Source of the DNA: Cnuibacter physcomitrellae
Lineage (GTDB): Bacteria; Actinomycetota; Actinomycetes; Actinomycetales; Microbacteriaceae
Length of the DNA stretch: 64,000 nucleotides
NCBI RefSeq assembly: GCF_014640535.1
Contig: NZ_BMHD01000002.1
Location: forward strand, 62,001-126,000
Reading direction: 5' to 3'
Below, piece after piece: positions 50,364 through 59,153 of this stretch. The notes under the pieces are model-generated. The model had not been told where the DNA came from and did no database searches. It saw only the letters and a list, made by a program, of their open reading frames with translations. A program made the translations under genes and the position numbers. How positions within the stretch are numbered: the stretch's first letter is position 1; each line of letters begins with the position of its first letter.

Positions 50364-50879
50364 ATGCCCATTCTCCGCAGCGGGGAGGCCCGTACGCCCA
50401 CCAGGTCACGCCTGAGGATCGGGGCGCCCCTCGTCCTCGCCGCCGCCCTGGGCCTGGCGCTCGCCGGGTGCACGCCCGAGGCCGCCCCCTCGCCCACGCC
50501 GACCGCCGACGTCGCGACGCCCACGGCCACCGCGTCCGCACCGCCCGCGGCCGCCGTCTACGACCCGAACGCCGGCGCCGAGGCGAACAAGCCGGTCTTC
50601 GACCAGACGAACCAGGCGGTCATCGCGGCGAACCCGTCGGCGGGCGGCGCCGACTTCATCATCGCCCTGCGGAACGCCGGGTTCGACGGCAGCGCGATGC
50701 AGCTCACCCCCGACATCACCACCGTCGGCGTCAAGGCCGACTCGGTGCAGTTCTCGGTCCGGCTCTCCGACGGCTGCCTCGTGGGCCAGTACGGCCTGGG
50801 CAGCTACGAGAGCCAGGTCATGCCCGCGCTCGGCACGGGCGGGTGCCTGATCGGTCAGACCCGGCCGATAGACTTCTAG
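50364..50879 (+). CDS. Secreted lipoprotein, DUF6993-like
   Basis: 171 aa. Signal peptide with basic start, hydrophobic core and lipobox LAGC near residue 36, then a Pro/Thr/Ala linker. The mature domain has two cysteines (SDGCLVGQYG and GTGGCLIGQT) that may pair. Function unknown. Its last codons contain the predicted -10 box of ettA. Confidence 0.78.
   Translation: MPILRSGEARTPTRSRLRIGAPLVLAAALGLALAGCTPEAAPSPTPTADVATPTATASAPPAAAVYDPNAGAEANKPVFDQTNQAVIAANPSAGGADFIIALRNAGFDGSAMQLTPDITTVGVKADSVQFSVRLSDGCLVGQYGLGSYESQVMPALGTGGCLIGQTRPIDF
50869..50874 (+). promoter_or_regulatory. -10 box TAGACT for ettA, inside the lipoprotein gene
   Basis: Seven bases to the ettA ATG at 50882; the box overlaps the last codons of the upstream gene. 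Confidence 0.4.
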
Positions 50880-50881
50880 GC

Positions 50882-52564
50882 ATGGCCGAATACATCTACT
50901 CGATGGTGCGCGCCCGCAAGTCTGTGGGCGACAAGGTGATCCTCGACGACGTGACCATGGCGTTCCTGCCTGGCGCGAAGATCGGTGTGGTCGGCCCGAA
51001 CGGCGCCGGTAAGTCGACGATCCTGAAGATCATGGCGGGGCTCGACACCCCCAGCAACGGCGAGGCCAAGCTGACCCCCGGCTTCACGGTGGGCATCCTG
51101 ATGCAGGAGCCCGAGCTCGACGAGTCGAAGACCGTGCTCGAGAACGTGCAGGAGGGCCTGGGCCCGATCAAGGGCAAGGTCGACCGCTTCAACGAGATCA
51201 GTGCGGCGATGGCCGAGCCCGACGCCGACTTCGACGCCCTGCTCGCCGAGATGGGCACCCTGCAGGAGGAGATCGACGCCGCCGACGCGTGGGACCTCGA
51301 CTCGCAGCTCGAGCAGGCGATGGATGCGCTCCGCACTCCCCCGGGCGACGCCGAGGTCAAGAACCTCTCGGGTGGTGAGAAGCGCCGGGTGGCGCTCTGC
51401 CGTCTGCTGCTCCAGAAGCCCGACCTCCTCCTCCTCGACGAGCCCACGAACCACCTCGACGCCGAGAGCGTGCTCTGGCTCGAGCAGCACCTGTCGCAGT
51501 ATCACGGCGCCGTGCTCGCCGTGACCCACGACCGGTATTTCCTCGACCACGTCGCGCAGTGGATCGCGGAGGTCGACCGCGGCCGCCTGTACCCCTACGA
51601 GGGCAACTACTCCACCTACCTCGAGAAGAAGCGCGAGCGCCTCGAGATTCAGGGCAAGAAGGACCAGAAGCTCGCGAAGCGCCTGTCCGACGAGCTCGAG
51701 TGGGTGCGCAGCAACGCCAAGGGCCGCCAGGCCAAGTCGAAGGCACGTCTGGCCCGCTACGAGGAGATGGCCGCCGAGGCCGAGCGCACCAGGAAGCTCG
51801 ACTTCGAGGAGATCCAGATCCCGGCGGGGCCCCGCCTCGGCACGCAGGTGATCGACGCGAAGAAGCTCCACAAGGCATTCGGCGAGCGGGTCCTGATCGA
51901 CGACCTCAGCTTCACCCTCCCCCGCAACGGCATCGTCGGCGTCATCGGCCCGAACGGCGTCGGCAAGACCACGCTCTTCAAGACCATCGTCGGCCTCGAG
52001 CCGCTCGACGGTGGCGAGCTTCAGGTCGGCGAATCGGTCGACATCTCGTACGTCGACCAGAGCCGCACGGGCATCGACCCGAACAAGACACTGTGGGAGG
52101 TCGTGTCCGACGGGCTCGACTACATCCAGGTCGGCAAGACCGAGATCCCGTCCCGCGCCTACGTCTCGACGTTCGGCTTCAAGGGGCCCGACCAGCAGAA
52201 GAAGGCCGGTGTGCTCTCCGGCGGTGAGCGCAACCGTCTGAACCTGGCGCTCACGCTCAAGCAGGGCGGCAACCTGCTCCTGCTCGACGAGCCGACCAAC
52301 GACCTCGACGTCGAGACCCTCTCGAGCCTCGAGAACGCGCTCCTGGAGTTCCCGGGCTGCGCCGTCGTGATCACCCACGACCGGTGGTTCCTCGACCGCA
52401 TCGCCACGCACATCCTGGCCTACGAGGGCACGGAGGCCGACCCGGCCAACTGGTACTGGTTCGAGGGCAACTTCGAGGCCTACGAGGAGAACAAGATCGA
52501 ACGCCTCGGCCCCGAGGCGGCGACCCCCCACCGGGCGGTGTACCGCAAGCTGACGCGCGACTGA
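50882..52564 (+). CDS. ettA: Energy-dependent translational throttle protein EttA (ABC-F)
   Basis: 560 aa, two ABC domains and no membrane part. Walker A motifs GPNGAGKS (near residue 40) and GPNGVGKT (near 357), signatures LSGGEKRRVALCRLL and LSGGERNRLNLAL, and the Arm/linker region (QKLAKRLSDELEWVRSNAKG) identify EttA. It binds the ribosomal E site and gates elongation by ATP/ADP ratio. The final part RLGPEAATPHRAVYRKL is EttA-typical. Confidence 0.95.
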   Translation: MAEYIYSMVRARKSVGDKVILDDVTMAFLPGAKIGVVGPNGAGKSTILKIMAGLDTPSNGEAKLTPGFTVGILMQEPELDESKTVLENVQEGLGPIKGKVDRFNEISAAMAEPDADFDALLAEMGTLQEEIDAADAWDLDSQLEQAMDALRTPPGDAEVKNLSGGEKRRVALCRLLLQKPDLLLLDEPTNHLDAESVLWLEQHLSQYHGAVLAVTHDRYFLDHVAQWIAEVDRGRLYPYEGNYSTYLEKKRERLEIQGKKDQKLAKRLSDELEWVRSNAKGRQAKSKARLARYEEMAAEAERTRKLDFEEIQIPAGPRLGTQVIDAKKLHKAFGERVLIDDLSFTLPRNGIVGVIGPNGVGKTTLFKTIVGLEPLDGGELQVGESVDISYVDQSRTGIDPNKTLWEVVSDGLDYIQVGKTEIPSRAYVSTFGFKGPDQQKKAGVLSGGERNRLNLALTLKQGGNLLLLDEPTNDLDVETLSSLENALLEFPGCAVVITHDRWFLDRIATHILAYEGTEADPANWYWFEGNFEAYEENKIERLGPEAATPHRAVYRKLTRD

Positions 52565-53040
52565 TGCCCAGGCTGCACGTCCCCACGGCCCTCCGCTGGA
52601 GCGACCTCGACGCCTACGGTCACGTCAACAACGTGGCCGTGGCGCGCATCCTCGAGGAGGCGCGCATCGTCGTGTTCTGGGTCGACCCGGATGCGGGCGA
52701 CTCCGCTGCCGACACCGCGGTGCTCGACGCGCTCCACGGGTCCGAGACGCAGAGCGTCCTCGCGCGTCAGGAGATCGAGTACCTCCAGCCGATCCCCTAC
52801 CTGCGTCGACCGCTCGACGTGCAGCTCTGGTTCGCGCACATCGGGGGCGCGAGCATGGAGCTGTTCTACGAGATCCACAGCCCCGTGGGGTCGGAAGAGG
52901 ACGTGCTGTTCGTGCGCGCCTCGACCACCCTGGTGCTCGTCGACGCGTCGACGGGTCGGCCCATCCGGGTCTCCGAGGAGGCTCGTGCCGCGTGGTCGGG
53001 GTACATGGACGAGCCGATCGCGTTCCGCCGACGCTTCTGA
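52564..53040 (+). CDS. Acyl-CoA thioesterase, hotdog fold (4HBT-like)
   Basis: 158 aa. RWSDLDAYGHVNNVAVARILEEAR contains the Asp/His pattern of 4-hydroxybenzoyl-CoA-type thioesterases. Substrate unknown. Its ATG overlaps the ettA stop by one base (TGATG), so coupled to ettA. Confidence 0.88.
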   Translation: MPRLHVPTALRWSDLDAYGHVNNVAVARILEEARIVVFWVDPDAGDSAADTAVLDALHGSETQSVLARQEIEYLQPIPYLRRPLDVQLWFAHIGGASMELFYEIHSPVGSEEDVLFVRASTTLVLVDASTGRPIRVSEEARAAWSGYMDEPIAFRRRF

Positions 53041-53056
53041 TCGCCGGCCGGGCCGA

Positions 53057-53905
53057 TCAATCGCCCCAGTGCGTGGGGCGCACGAACCCCTCCGGCAGGA
53101 CGGTGGACGAATCGCCGCGGGCGCTGTTGACCTGCATCTGCGTCAGGTAGACGGCGCCGTCGAGATCGGCGCCGCTGAGGTCGGCGTCGCGCAGGTCGAC
53201 ACCGAGCACGTCGCACAGCCGCAGCTGAGTCCGGCTGAGGTCGGCGGCGATCGCGACGCTGCCCCGGATGCTCACGCCACGGAGGTCCGCGCCGGACAAC
53301 GAGGCTCCCATCAGATCGCTGCCGGGTCCGAGCGGACGGCCTCGACGACGAGGCGCCGGGGGATGGTGCCGCCGCGCGATCTCGCTCGCCGTCACCAGCA
53401 GCGGCCGGACCGCGTCGTACTCGGCGTCCACATCCAGACCGGCGAGGGTGTCCGGATCCTCGTCGCTCAGCCGCAGGACGCGGTCGAACGCCGCGATCCA
53501 CGGTGCCGCGTCCTGGTCGCCCTCGACCAGCGTGATCGCCTCGTCGAGGTACCAGAGCAGCTCGTGGAGCCGGCGGACGAGGGGGAACGCGGAGAACATC
53601 GCCGTGCGCGTCTCGGGGTCGTCGCGCCAGGAGCGCCCCGCGAACGTCCGTCGGGAGACCTTCTGCCCCGCACCGAAGCAGTCGAACACGGTGCAGCCCT
53701 TGAAGCCGCTGTCCCGCAGGTGCGGATGGATGCGGCAGCCGTCACCGTCGTCGAGGTTCACGCACGGGTCTCCGGCGGGCTTGTCGACCGGGAAGTCGGT
53801 CGACCTCGCGAACGCGAGAGCCACGCAGCAGAGCCCGAAGCACTCGCCGCAGTCGGCGCCGAGGTCCTCGCGACGACCGAGGGCGACCCGTGTCCGTCCT
53901 CCCAC
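53057..53905 (-). CDS. Cysteine-rich pentapeptide-repeat protein
   Basis: 282 aa. The N-terminal domain has a dense Cys cluster (CGECFGLCC, then PCVNL, CRIHPHL, GCTVFDCFGAGQ), probably a metal or Fe-S site. The C-terminal part has pentapeptide repeats (LMGASLSGADLRGVSIRG; VDLRDADLSGADLDGAV), which form a right-handed beta helix. Widespread in actinobacteria, function unknown. Starts 2 nt after the tesB stop. Confidence 0.82.
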   Translation of the reverse strand: MGGRTRVALGRREDLGADCGECFGLCCVALAFARSTDFPVDKPAGDPCVNLDDGDGCRIHPHLRDSGFKGCTVFDCFGAGQKVSRRTFAGRSWRDDPETRTAMFSAFPLVRRLHELLWYLDEAITLVEGDQDAAPWIAAFDRVLRLSDEDPDTLAGLDVDAEYDAVRPLLVTASEIARRHHPPAPRRRGRPLGPGSDLMGASLSGADLRGVSIRGSVAIAADLSRTQLRLCDVLGVDLRDADLSGADLDGAVYLTQMQVNSARGDSSTVLPEGFVRPTHWGD

Positions 53906-53907
53906 CG

Positions 53908-54783
53908 CTACGAGGGGCGCTTGCCCACGCGGATCATGCCCTCCTGGGCGACCGAGGCGATGAGACGCCCCTCACGGTCGAACATCCGCCCCAGCGCGAG
54001 CCCCCGCCCCCCGCCCGAGGTCGGCGACTCCTGCGTGTAGAGGATCCAGTCGTCGGCGCGGGCGAACCGGTGCCACCACATGCCGTGGTCGAGGCTCGCC
54101 ATGGCGAAGTCGGGCCGGGCCCACGCGACGCCGTGCCGGCGCATCACCGGCTCGAGGATGGTGTAGTCGCTGACGTAGGCCAAGGCGGCACGGTGGATGG
54201 TCGGGTCGTCGGGCAGAGTCCCCAGCGCCTTCACCCACACGGCCTGACTCGCGACGTGATCCCCCTCGACCGTGACGTAGACCGGGGACGACACGTGGCG
54301 CATGTCGAACGCCCTCGTCTCCGCCCAGACCTTCGCGACCGGGTGATCGGTCGCGTCGAGCACCTCGCGCGCGCTCGGCAGCTCCTCGGGCTCCGGCATT
54401 CCGGTCGGCATCTCGATCTGGTGCTCGAGCCCCTCGTCCTCGGTCTGGAATGACATGATGCCGGAGAGGATGGGCACGCCGTTCTGGTAGGCCTGCGTCC
54501 TCCTGGTGGAGAAGGAGCGGCCGTCGTGGATCCGGTCGACCGCGAACGTGATCGGCTTCGTCGCGTCGCCCGGACGGAGGAAGTAGCCGTGCAGGGAGTG
54601 CACCGGCCGGTCGGGCTCGACGGTGCGCGCTGCGGCGACCACCGACTGCGCCAGGACCTGGCCGCCGAATACGCGACCACCCGGCATCTCCTGGCTCGGA
54701 CCGGTGAAGATGTCCTCCGTGGTGCGGGCTCCGGTGTCGGCGAGATCGAGCGTCGTGAGGAATGCGGCCAATGGGTCGGGCAA
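53908..54783 (-). CDS. tesB: Acyl-CoA thioesterase II
   Basis: 291 aa double-hotdog thioesterase. PGGRVFGGQVLAQSVVAAA and HSLHGYFLRPGD are signature regions; ASLDHGMWWHR and LYTQESPTSGGGRGLA contain the catalytic Asp and Ser/Thr-Gln residues. There is no ATG or GTG at the conserved start. I use the TTG at 54783, which has GGAGG five bases upstream. A TAAACT -10 (complement of 54825-54830) lies 41 nt before it. Confidence 0.9.
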   Translation of the reverse strand: MPDPLAAFLTTLDLADTGARTTEDIFTGPSQEMPGGRVFGGQVLAQSVVAAARTVEPDRPVHSLHGYFLRPGDATKPITFAVDRIHDGRSFSTRRTQAYQNGVPILSGIMSFQTEDEGLEHQIEMPTGMPEPEELPSAREVLDATDHPVAKVWAETRAFDMRHVSSPVYVTVEGDHVASQAVWVKALGTLPDDPTIHRAALAYVSDYTILEPVMRRHGVAWARPDFAMASLDHGMWWHRFARADDWILYTQESPTSGGGRGLALGRMFDREGRLIASVAQEGMIRVGKRPS

Positions 54784-54823
54784 CAGGACCTCCAGGTGAC
54801 GTGCCGGTGAGTCGTCTGTGAAG

Positions 54824-54834
54824 TAGTTTAGACA
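54824..54834. promoter_or_regulatory. Overlapping divergent -10 boxes
   Basis: TAAACT on the minus strand (54830-54825) for tesB shares bases with TAGTTT and TAGACA on the plus strand; TAGACA (54829-54834) is six bases before the ATG at 54841. Confidence 0.4.
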
Positions 54835-54840
54835 GCACTG

Positions 54841-55500
54841 ATGGTCCAGAGTCTCTCCCTCGTCGATGCGCCGTCCCTCGGCGACCTCAAGGTCTTCCTC
54901 GGTCGCTCCGCACGCGTCGAGAACGGGTCGGTGAGGTTGATCGGCAGCCTCGGTGTGCTCGCCGTCTACACGCCCGTGCTCACCCCCAAGGGCCTGCTCG
55001 ACTCGTCGCCCACCGTCCTGGGGCTGCGCACCTTCGCCCTCGCCTCGACCGAGGACTTCGACGTCGTGGTCTCGATCCGCGGGCTCCTCGACCGCCTCGC
55101 CATGCTCTCCCTCTCGGTCGATCGGGAGGGCGGCCCCATCGAGGTGCCGCTCCCGTTGCCCGACGCGGGCGTCGCCTGGGCGGGGATCAGCCCGCCGCGA
55201 GGCGGCTGGCGCCGGGTCGGCACGACCGACCCCCGGCAGCTGGAGGACATCGCGAAGGCCGGCATCTCCGAGATCGCCGACGCGGTCCCGTCGGAGGTCG
55301 GAGAGCAGGTCGTCCGGAAGCTCCGCGGTGCGGTGTGGACCCGCCTCATCCCCGACGTGGGCGCCCGCGTGCCTGCGGCGGCGGCCTTCGCCGCCTACAG
55401 CCTCGGCTTCCTCCGGCGCGATGACGACGCGGCCGTGTACGAGGCCTCGTCGTGGGTGCGCGTCTCGACCCGCCGGGGGCACGTGCTCGTGCACTGGTGA
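54841..55500 (+). CDS. Conserved actinobacterial protein of unknown function
   Basis: 219 aa soluble protein starting MVQSLSLVDAPSLGDLKVFLGR. Mixed alpha/beta, ending in a basic beta strand (WVRVSTRRGHVLVHW). I recognise no domain. The ATG follows TAGACA by six bases, so it may be leaderless; divergent from tesB with overlapping -10 boxes. Confidence 0.75.
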   Translation: MVQSLSLVDAPSLGDLKVFLGRSARVENGSVRLIGSLGVLAVYTPVLTPKGLLDSSPTVLGLRTFALASTEDFDVVVSIRGLLDRLAMLSLSVDREGGPIEVPLPLPDAGVAWAGISPPRGGWRRVGTTDPRQLEDIAKAGISEIADAVPSEVGEQVVRKLRGAVWTRLIPDVGARVPAAAAFAAYSLGFLRRDDDAAVYEASSWVRVSTRRGHVLVHW

Positions 55501-55523
55501 CGCGCAGTCGACCGGCGCGCCGA

Positions 55524-56012
55524 CTAGGTCGGCACCACGAGGGTGGCGAGCGACCGCGGGTCCTCCGCGGCGACGAACGCCGACCACTGGCCCTCCCACT
55601 CGTCCCAGTGCCGCTCGTACGCCTCGCCATCGCGCGCGATCGCCCTGCGCCGGCGCTCCACGTCGTCGGTCTCGACCCAGATCGCGAGGTCGCTGAGCGG
55701 TGCGCTCGCGCGGCTGAGCGCCCCGCACCCCTCCACGAGGAGGGGCCTCGACGGGTCGACCGAGTGCCACTCGGCGAACTCGTCGCGGTCCCAGTCCCAG
55801 CGCTGCCATCGGGGCACTCCCCCGTCGCGGAGCGGGCGCAGGAGCTCGGTCACGACGTGCTCGCTCGCGGCTCGCAGACCGCCCCAGCCGGGGTAGACGT
55901 CGTCGAGGTGGACGACCTGCGGCACGTCCGGCCCGGACCAGCGCCGCACGATGGTCGCCGCCAGGTCGGTCTTGCCCGAGCCGGAGGGCCCGTCGATCAG
56001 GATCACGACCAT
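55524..56012 (-). CDS. P-loop kinase (uridine kinase-like) in thiamine-type ECF operon
   Basis: 162 aa. Walker A IDGPSGSGKTDLA at the N-terminus, HLDDVYPGW as the acceptor/Walker B region and the basic lid RRRRAIARDG suggest a nucleoside-kinase-like fold. Its ATG is 2 nt after the ecfT stop, so it belongs to the TPP-riboswitch operon. It might phosphorylate the imported thiamine precursor; this is inference. Confidence 0.8.
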   Translation of the reverse strand: MVVILIDGPSGSGKTDLAATIVRRWSGPDVPQVVHLDDVYPGWGGLRAASEHVVTELLRPLRDGGVPRWQRWDWDRDEFAEWHSVDPSRPLLVEGCGALSRASAPLSDLAIWVETDDVERRRRAIARDGEAYERHWDEWEGQWSAFVAAEDPRSLATLVVPT

Positions 56013-56014
56013 GC

Positions 56015-56797
56015 TCAGCGCACCACGAACGTGAAGGAGCCCACCGCGATCGAGACCAGGAGCGCCGTCGCCCCGACCAGCAGCGCACCGCCGAGGAGCA
56101 GCCAGTCCCGCGCGCGGAACCGGGAAGACCTGGCCCACGTCCGGTCCGCGCGGGCGCCGAATCCCCTGGCCTCCATCGCCGTCGCCAGCTTGCTGCCCCG
56201 GCGGATGGAGAGCACGAGCAGCGCGAACGCCTGACCGACGAACCGTCGGATCCTCCCGGTGTCGCCCAGGCCCCGCGCCCGTCGGGCCAGCTCGAGCTGG
56301 CGCCAGTCGTCGAGGAAGAGCCCGACGAGACGCATCCCCGCCAGCGCGCCGAGCACGAAGCGCGACGGGAGGTGCCAGACCTGCGCCAGGCCGTCGGCGA
56401 GATCGGTCGGGTCGATCGTGATGAAGAGCACCACCGCGGGGAGGCCGATGGCGAGGATGCGCAGCGCCGTCGCGATCGCCAGCGCGATCGACCCGTCGGA
56501 GACGTGGATCAGGCCCCACTGGACGTACGTCGTGCCGGACGCGACGCCGTACAGCGCGGTCGTCAGACCGGCGAGCGGTGCGGCGATCCAGATCGCGACC
56601 GTGCGGCGCAGCAGCACTCGGAAGCCGATGCCGCTCCACGCGATGAAGACGGCCTCGAGCGCGAGCGCGACGAGGGCGGACACCCAGTCGATCGTGACCA
56701 GCAGGAGCAGGCTCAACCCGAGACCGGCCGCGATCTTCGCGACCGCGTTGAACGCCGCGAGCCGGGGCGCCCGCACCGAGCCCAGGACCCCGCTCAC
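56015..56797 (-). CDS. ECF transporter transmembrane component EcfT (YkoC-like)
   Basis: 260 aa membrane protein with about five helices. The coupling helices carry the A-R-G motifs RARGLG and EARGFGAR (near residues 185 and 225) that contact the ATPases. The GTG start at 56797 overlaps the ATPase stop. Part of an importer for thiamine, HMP or a relative. Confidence 0.88.
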   Translation of the reverse strand: MSGVLGSVRAPRLAAFNAVAKIAAGLGLSLLLLVTIDWVSALVALALEAVFIAWSGIGFRVLLRRTVAIWIAAPLAGLTTALYGVASGTTYVQWGLIHVSDGSIALAIATALRILAIGLPAVVLFITIDPTDLADGLAQVWHLPSRFVLGALAGMRLVGLFLDDWRQLELARRARGLGDTGRIRRFVGQAFALLVLSIRRGSKLATAMEARGFGARADRTWARSSRFRARDWLLLGGALLVGATALLVSIAVGSFTFVVR

Positions 56798-58320
56798 GCC
56801 GCGACCCCCTTCGGCACGACGAGGGCGCCGCCGTCGCGGACCACGAGCTCCTGGTCGGCCAGCGCCCGGATGAAGGCGCGGTCGTGCGTGATGGCGATCA
56901 CCGCGCATCCCTCGTCGAGGAGGTCGCCGAGCAGCAGCACCAGTTCGGCCCAGGTGCGCGAGTCCTGCCCGAAGGTGGGCTCGTCGAGCACGAGCACGCG
57001 CGGGCGCGCGATGAGGGCGGAGGCGACGGAGAGCCGCCGCTTCTGCCCGCCGGAGAGGGTGTACGGGTTGGCGCGCGCGAGCGGAGCGAGCCGCATCCGC
57101 TCGAGCATCGCGGAGACCCTGTCGCGGATCTCGGGCTTCGGGAGCCGGAGCGCCTTGAGCGACACCGTCAGCTCGTCCTCGACCGTGCCCGAGACGAACT
57201 GGTGCTCGGGATCCTGGAAGACCGTGCCGATGCGCGTGAGGAGCTCACGAGAACGCCAGCGGGCCGGATGCGGGCCGGCGCCCGTCGCCAGCTCGTCCGA
57301 CGCCCGCACCTCGCCCGCCTCGGGCGGGATGAGCCCGGCGAGGGTGAGCGCGAGGGTCGACTTCCCCGCCCCGTTCGGACCGGTGACCACGAGGGCCCGG
57401 CCGGCGGAGAGGACGAGCTCGATGTCGGATGCCACGGGTCGGCCGGGCACGCGGGCCACCGCGAGCGCGCCGGCCGTGAGCAGCTCGGACCGCGCCGTGT
57501 CGGCTGCCGGTCGATCGTCGGCGTTCGTGGAGCGCGCCGCTCGTCCGCCGAGCGGGTCGATGCCCGGGACCCAGACGCCGGCGTCGGCGAGCCGCCGCCC
57601 CTCCGCGGCGATGACCTGCCGAGCGGGGCCGTCGGCGAGCACGCCGCCCTCGGCGTCCAGCACCACGATCCGCTCGACGACGTCGAGCCAGACGTCGACC
57701 CGGTGCTCGATGACGACCAGGGTCGCTCCTGTCGACCGCACCACCCTGTCGACCGTGTCGCGCACCTCGATCACCCCGTCGGGGTCGAGGTTGGCGGTGG
57801 GCTCGTCGAGGAGGATCAGGCCCGGCCTCATGGCGAGCACGCCGGCGAGCGCCACCCGCTGCTTCTGACCGCCCGAGAGCTCCGAGGTCGCGTGGTCGAG
57901 CGGCAGGTCGAGGCCGACCGCGTCGAGCGACTCCCCCACCCGACGCCAGATCTCGTCCCGCGGCACGCCGAGGTTCTCGCATCCGAAGGCGATGTCGTCT
58001 CCGACGCGAGCGAGCACGAGGTGGGCGTCCGGGTCCTGGAGCAGGAGCCCGGCGCGTCCGCGCACCTCCTCCGGACGCACGCCGTCGAGCAGGAGCTCGC
58101 CGACCTCGTCGCCCTCCTCCGCGCCGCCGAGCACCCCGGCCATCGCCTGCAGGAGCGTGGACTTGCCCGCTCCCGACGCCCCGAGCACGAGGACCCGCTC
58201 GCCCGGCTCGATGACGAGGTCGAGGTCGCGCACGGCCCACTCCTCGCGGCCGGCGTGGCGCCAGCCCCACCCGCGCGCCGACACCCGGGCGGCCGACGCG
58301 CGGACCGCGTCGGCGCTCAC
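56794..58320 (-). CDS. ECF transporter fused ATP-binding protein (YkoD-like)
   Basis: 508 aa with two ABC domains. Walker A GASGAGKST near residue 48 and GPNGAGKST near 321; signatures LSGGQKQRVALAGVL and LSGGQKRRLSVASAL; Walker B LILLDEPTANLDP and VLVLDEPTFGQD. One chain replaces the separate EcfA1/EcfA2 pair. GTG start overlaps the ecfS stop. Confidence 0.92.
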   Translation of the reverse strand: MSADAVRASAARVSARGWGWRHAGREEWAVRDLDLVIEPGERVLVLGASGAGKSTLLQAMAGVLGGAEEGDEVGELLLDGVRPEEVRGRAGLLLQDPDAHLVLARVGDDIAFGCENLGVPRDEIWRRVGESLDAVGLDLPLDHATSELSGGQKQRVALAGVLAMRPGLILLDEPTANLDPDGVIEVRDTVDRVVRSTGATLVVIEHRVDVWLDVVERIVVLDAEGGVLADGPARQVIAAEGRRLADAGVWVPGIDPLGGRAARSTNADDRPAADTARSELLTAGALAVARVPGRPVASDIELVLSAGRALVVTGPNGAGKSTLALTLAGLIPPEAGEVRASDELATGAGPHPARWRSRELLTRIGTVFQDPEHQFVSGTVEDELTVSLKALRLPKPEIRDRVSAMLERMRLAPLARANPYTLSGGQKRRLSVASALIARPRVLVLDEPTFGQDSRTWAELVLLLGDLLDEGCAVIAITHDRAFIRALADQELVVRDGGALVVPKGVAA

Positions 58321-58952
58321 GCTCGGCGGACCGCCTCGCGTCCTGCGGCGAAGCGGTTGAGGGCGCCGGTGCGGGCGAGGCCCCGCACGATCAGCCACGA
58401 CCCGAGGCCCGCGATGATCGCACCTCCGATGACGGAGCACACCGCGTACACGACCATGAACACGGTGTCGGCGCCGACGTACCAGGTGATGAGATCGTTC
58501 ACCGCCATGCCGACGCCCGCGCCCGCGCCCGCCAGGACGGCCACGTAGACCCGGTAGTTGGCGTAGAGGAAGAGCGCGAACACGATCTCGGCCCCGAGCC
58601 CCTGAGCGAGGCCGGAGAGCAGAGTCGCGACGCCCCACTGGGTGCCGATGAGCGCCGAGACCACCGCGGCGACGAGCTCGGTGTAGAGCGCCGCTCCCGG
58701 CTTCCGGACGATGAGCCCGCCGAGGACCCCGGCGAAGAGCCAGACACCATAGAGGAGGGCCTGGGCACCGGGCAGGAGGGCCTCGAGCGGCGCCCCCACG
58801 GGGGCGTAGGCGAGGTTCCAGACCCAGAAGACGAGCCCGGCGGCGACTCCGACGACGCTCGCGACGACGATGTCGACGACTCGCCAGCGGAGCGAGCGGC
58901 GTCGACCCGAGCCGAGGCCGGGTCCGGTGGTGGAGGTGATGGTGGTGTGCAC
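58317..58952 (-). CDS. ECF transporter substrate-binding component (YkoE family)
   Basis: 211 aa, five to six helices. RWRVVDIVVASVVGVAAGLVFWVWN and the YGVWLFAGVLGGLI region are YkoE-like, a family tied to thiamine/hydroxymethylpyrimidine uptake. GTG start with GAAGGGG upstream. First gene after the TPP riboswitch, which supports thiamine-related substrate. Confidence 0.9.
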   Translation of the reverse strand: MHTTITSTTGPGLGSGRRRSLRWRVVDIVVASVVGVAAGLVFWVWNLAYAPVGAPLEALLPGAQALLYGVWLFAGVLGGLIVRKPGAALYTELVAAVVSALIGTQWGVATLLSGLAQGLGAEIVFALFLYANYRVYVAVLAGAGAGVGMAVNDLITWYVGADTVFMVVYAVCSVIGGAIIAGLGSWLIVRGLARTGALNRFAAGREAVRRA

Positions 58953-59032
58953 GTCGTGCCCCTTCGATCGCGTGATGCGTGGGCACGGGTCGCCGCATCC
59001 GCTCGTGTGCGGACACGGCGATGAGGAGAACT

Positions 59033-59120
59033 GCCTCCCTGCGCTGGCATGACCCAGATCAGGTTCGACGGTCGGAGGTTGAGAACCTCCCTCTCAGCCC
59101 GGCTCACCGGACTCCCGTGT
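59033..59120 (-). ncRNA. TPP riboswitch (thi element)
   Basis: On the minus strand: ACACGGGAGTCCGGTGAGCC, then GGCTGAGAGGGAGG, and the highly conserved AACCTGATCTGGGTCATGCC with GCGCAGGGA. This matches the THI-box consensus (CTGAGA and CCTGATCTGG.TAATACCAGCG). It senses thiamine pyrophosphate and shuts off the downstream ECF operon, probably by hiding the ribosome site 80 nt downstream. A TAGGAT -10 lies at 59131-59136. Confidence 0.95.
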
Positions 59121-59130
59121 TTTCCTGGCG

Positions 59131-59136
59131 ATCCTA
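59131..59136 (-). promoter_or_regulatory. -10 box TAGGAT upstream of TPP riboswitch
   Basis: Complement of ATCCTA, about 11 nt before the riboswitch core. Confidence 0.45.
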
Positions 59137-59153
59137 GCGCAGGATGCCGCCGA

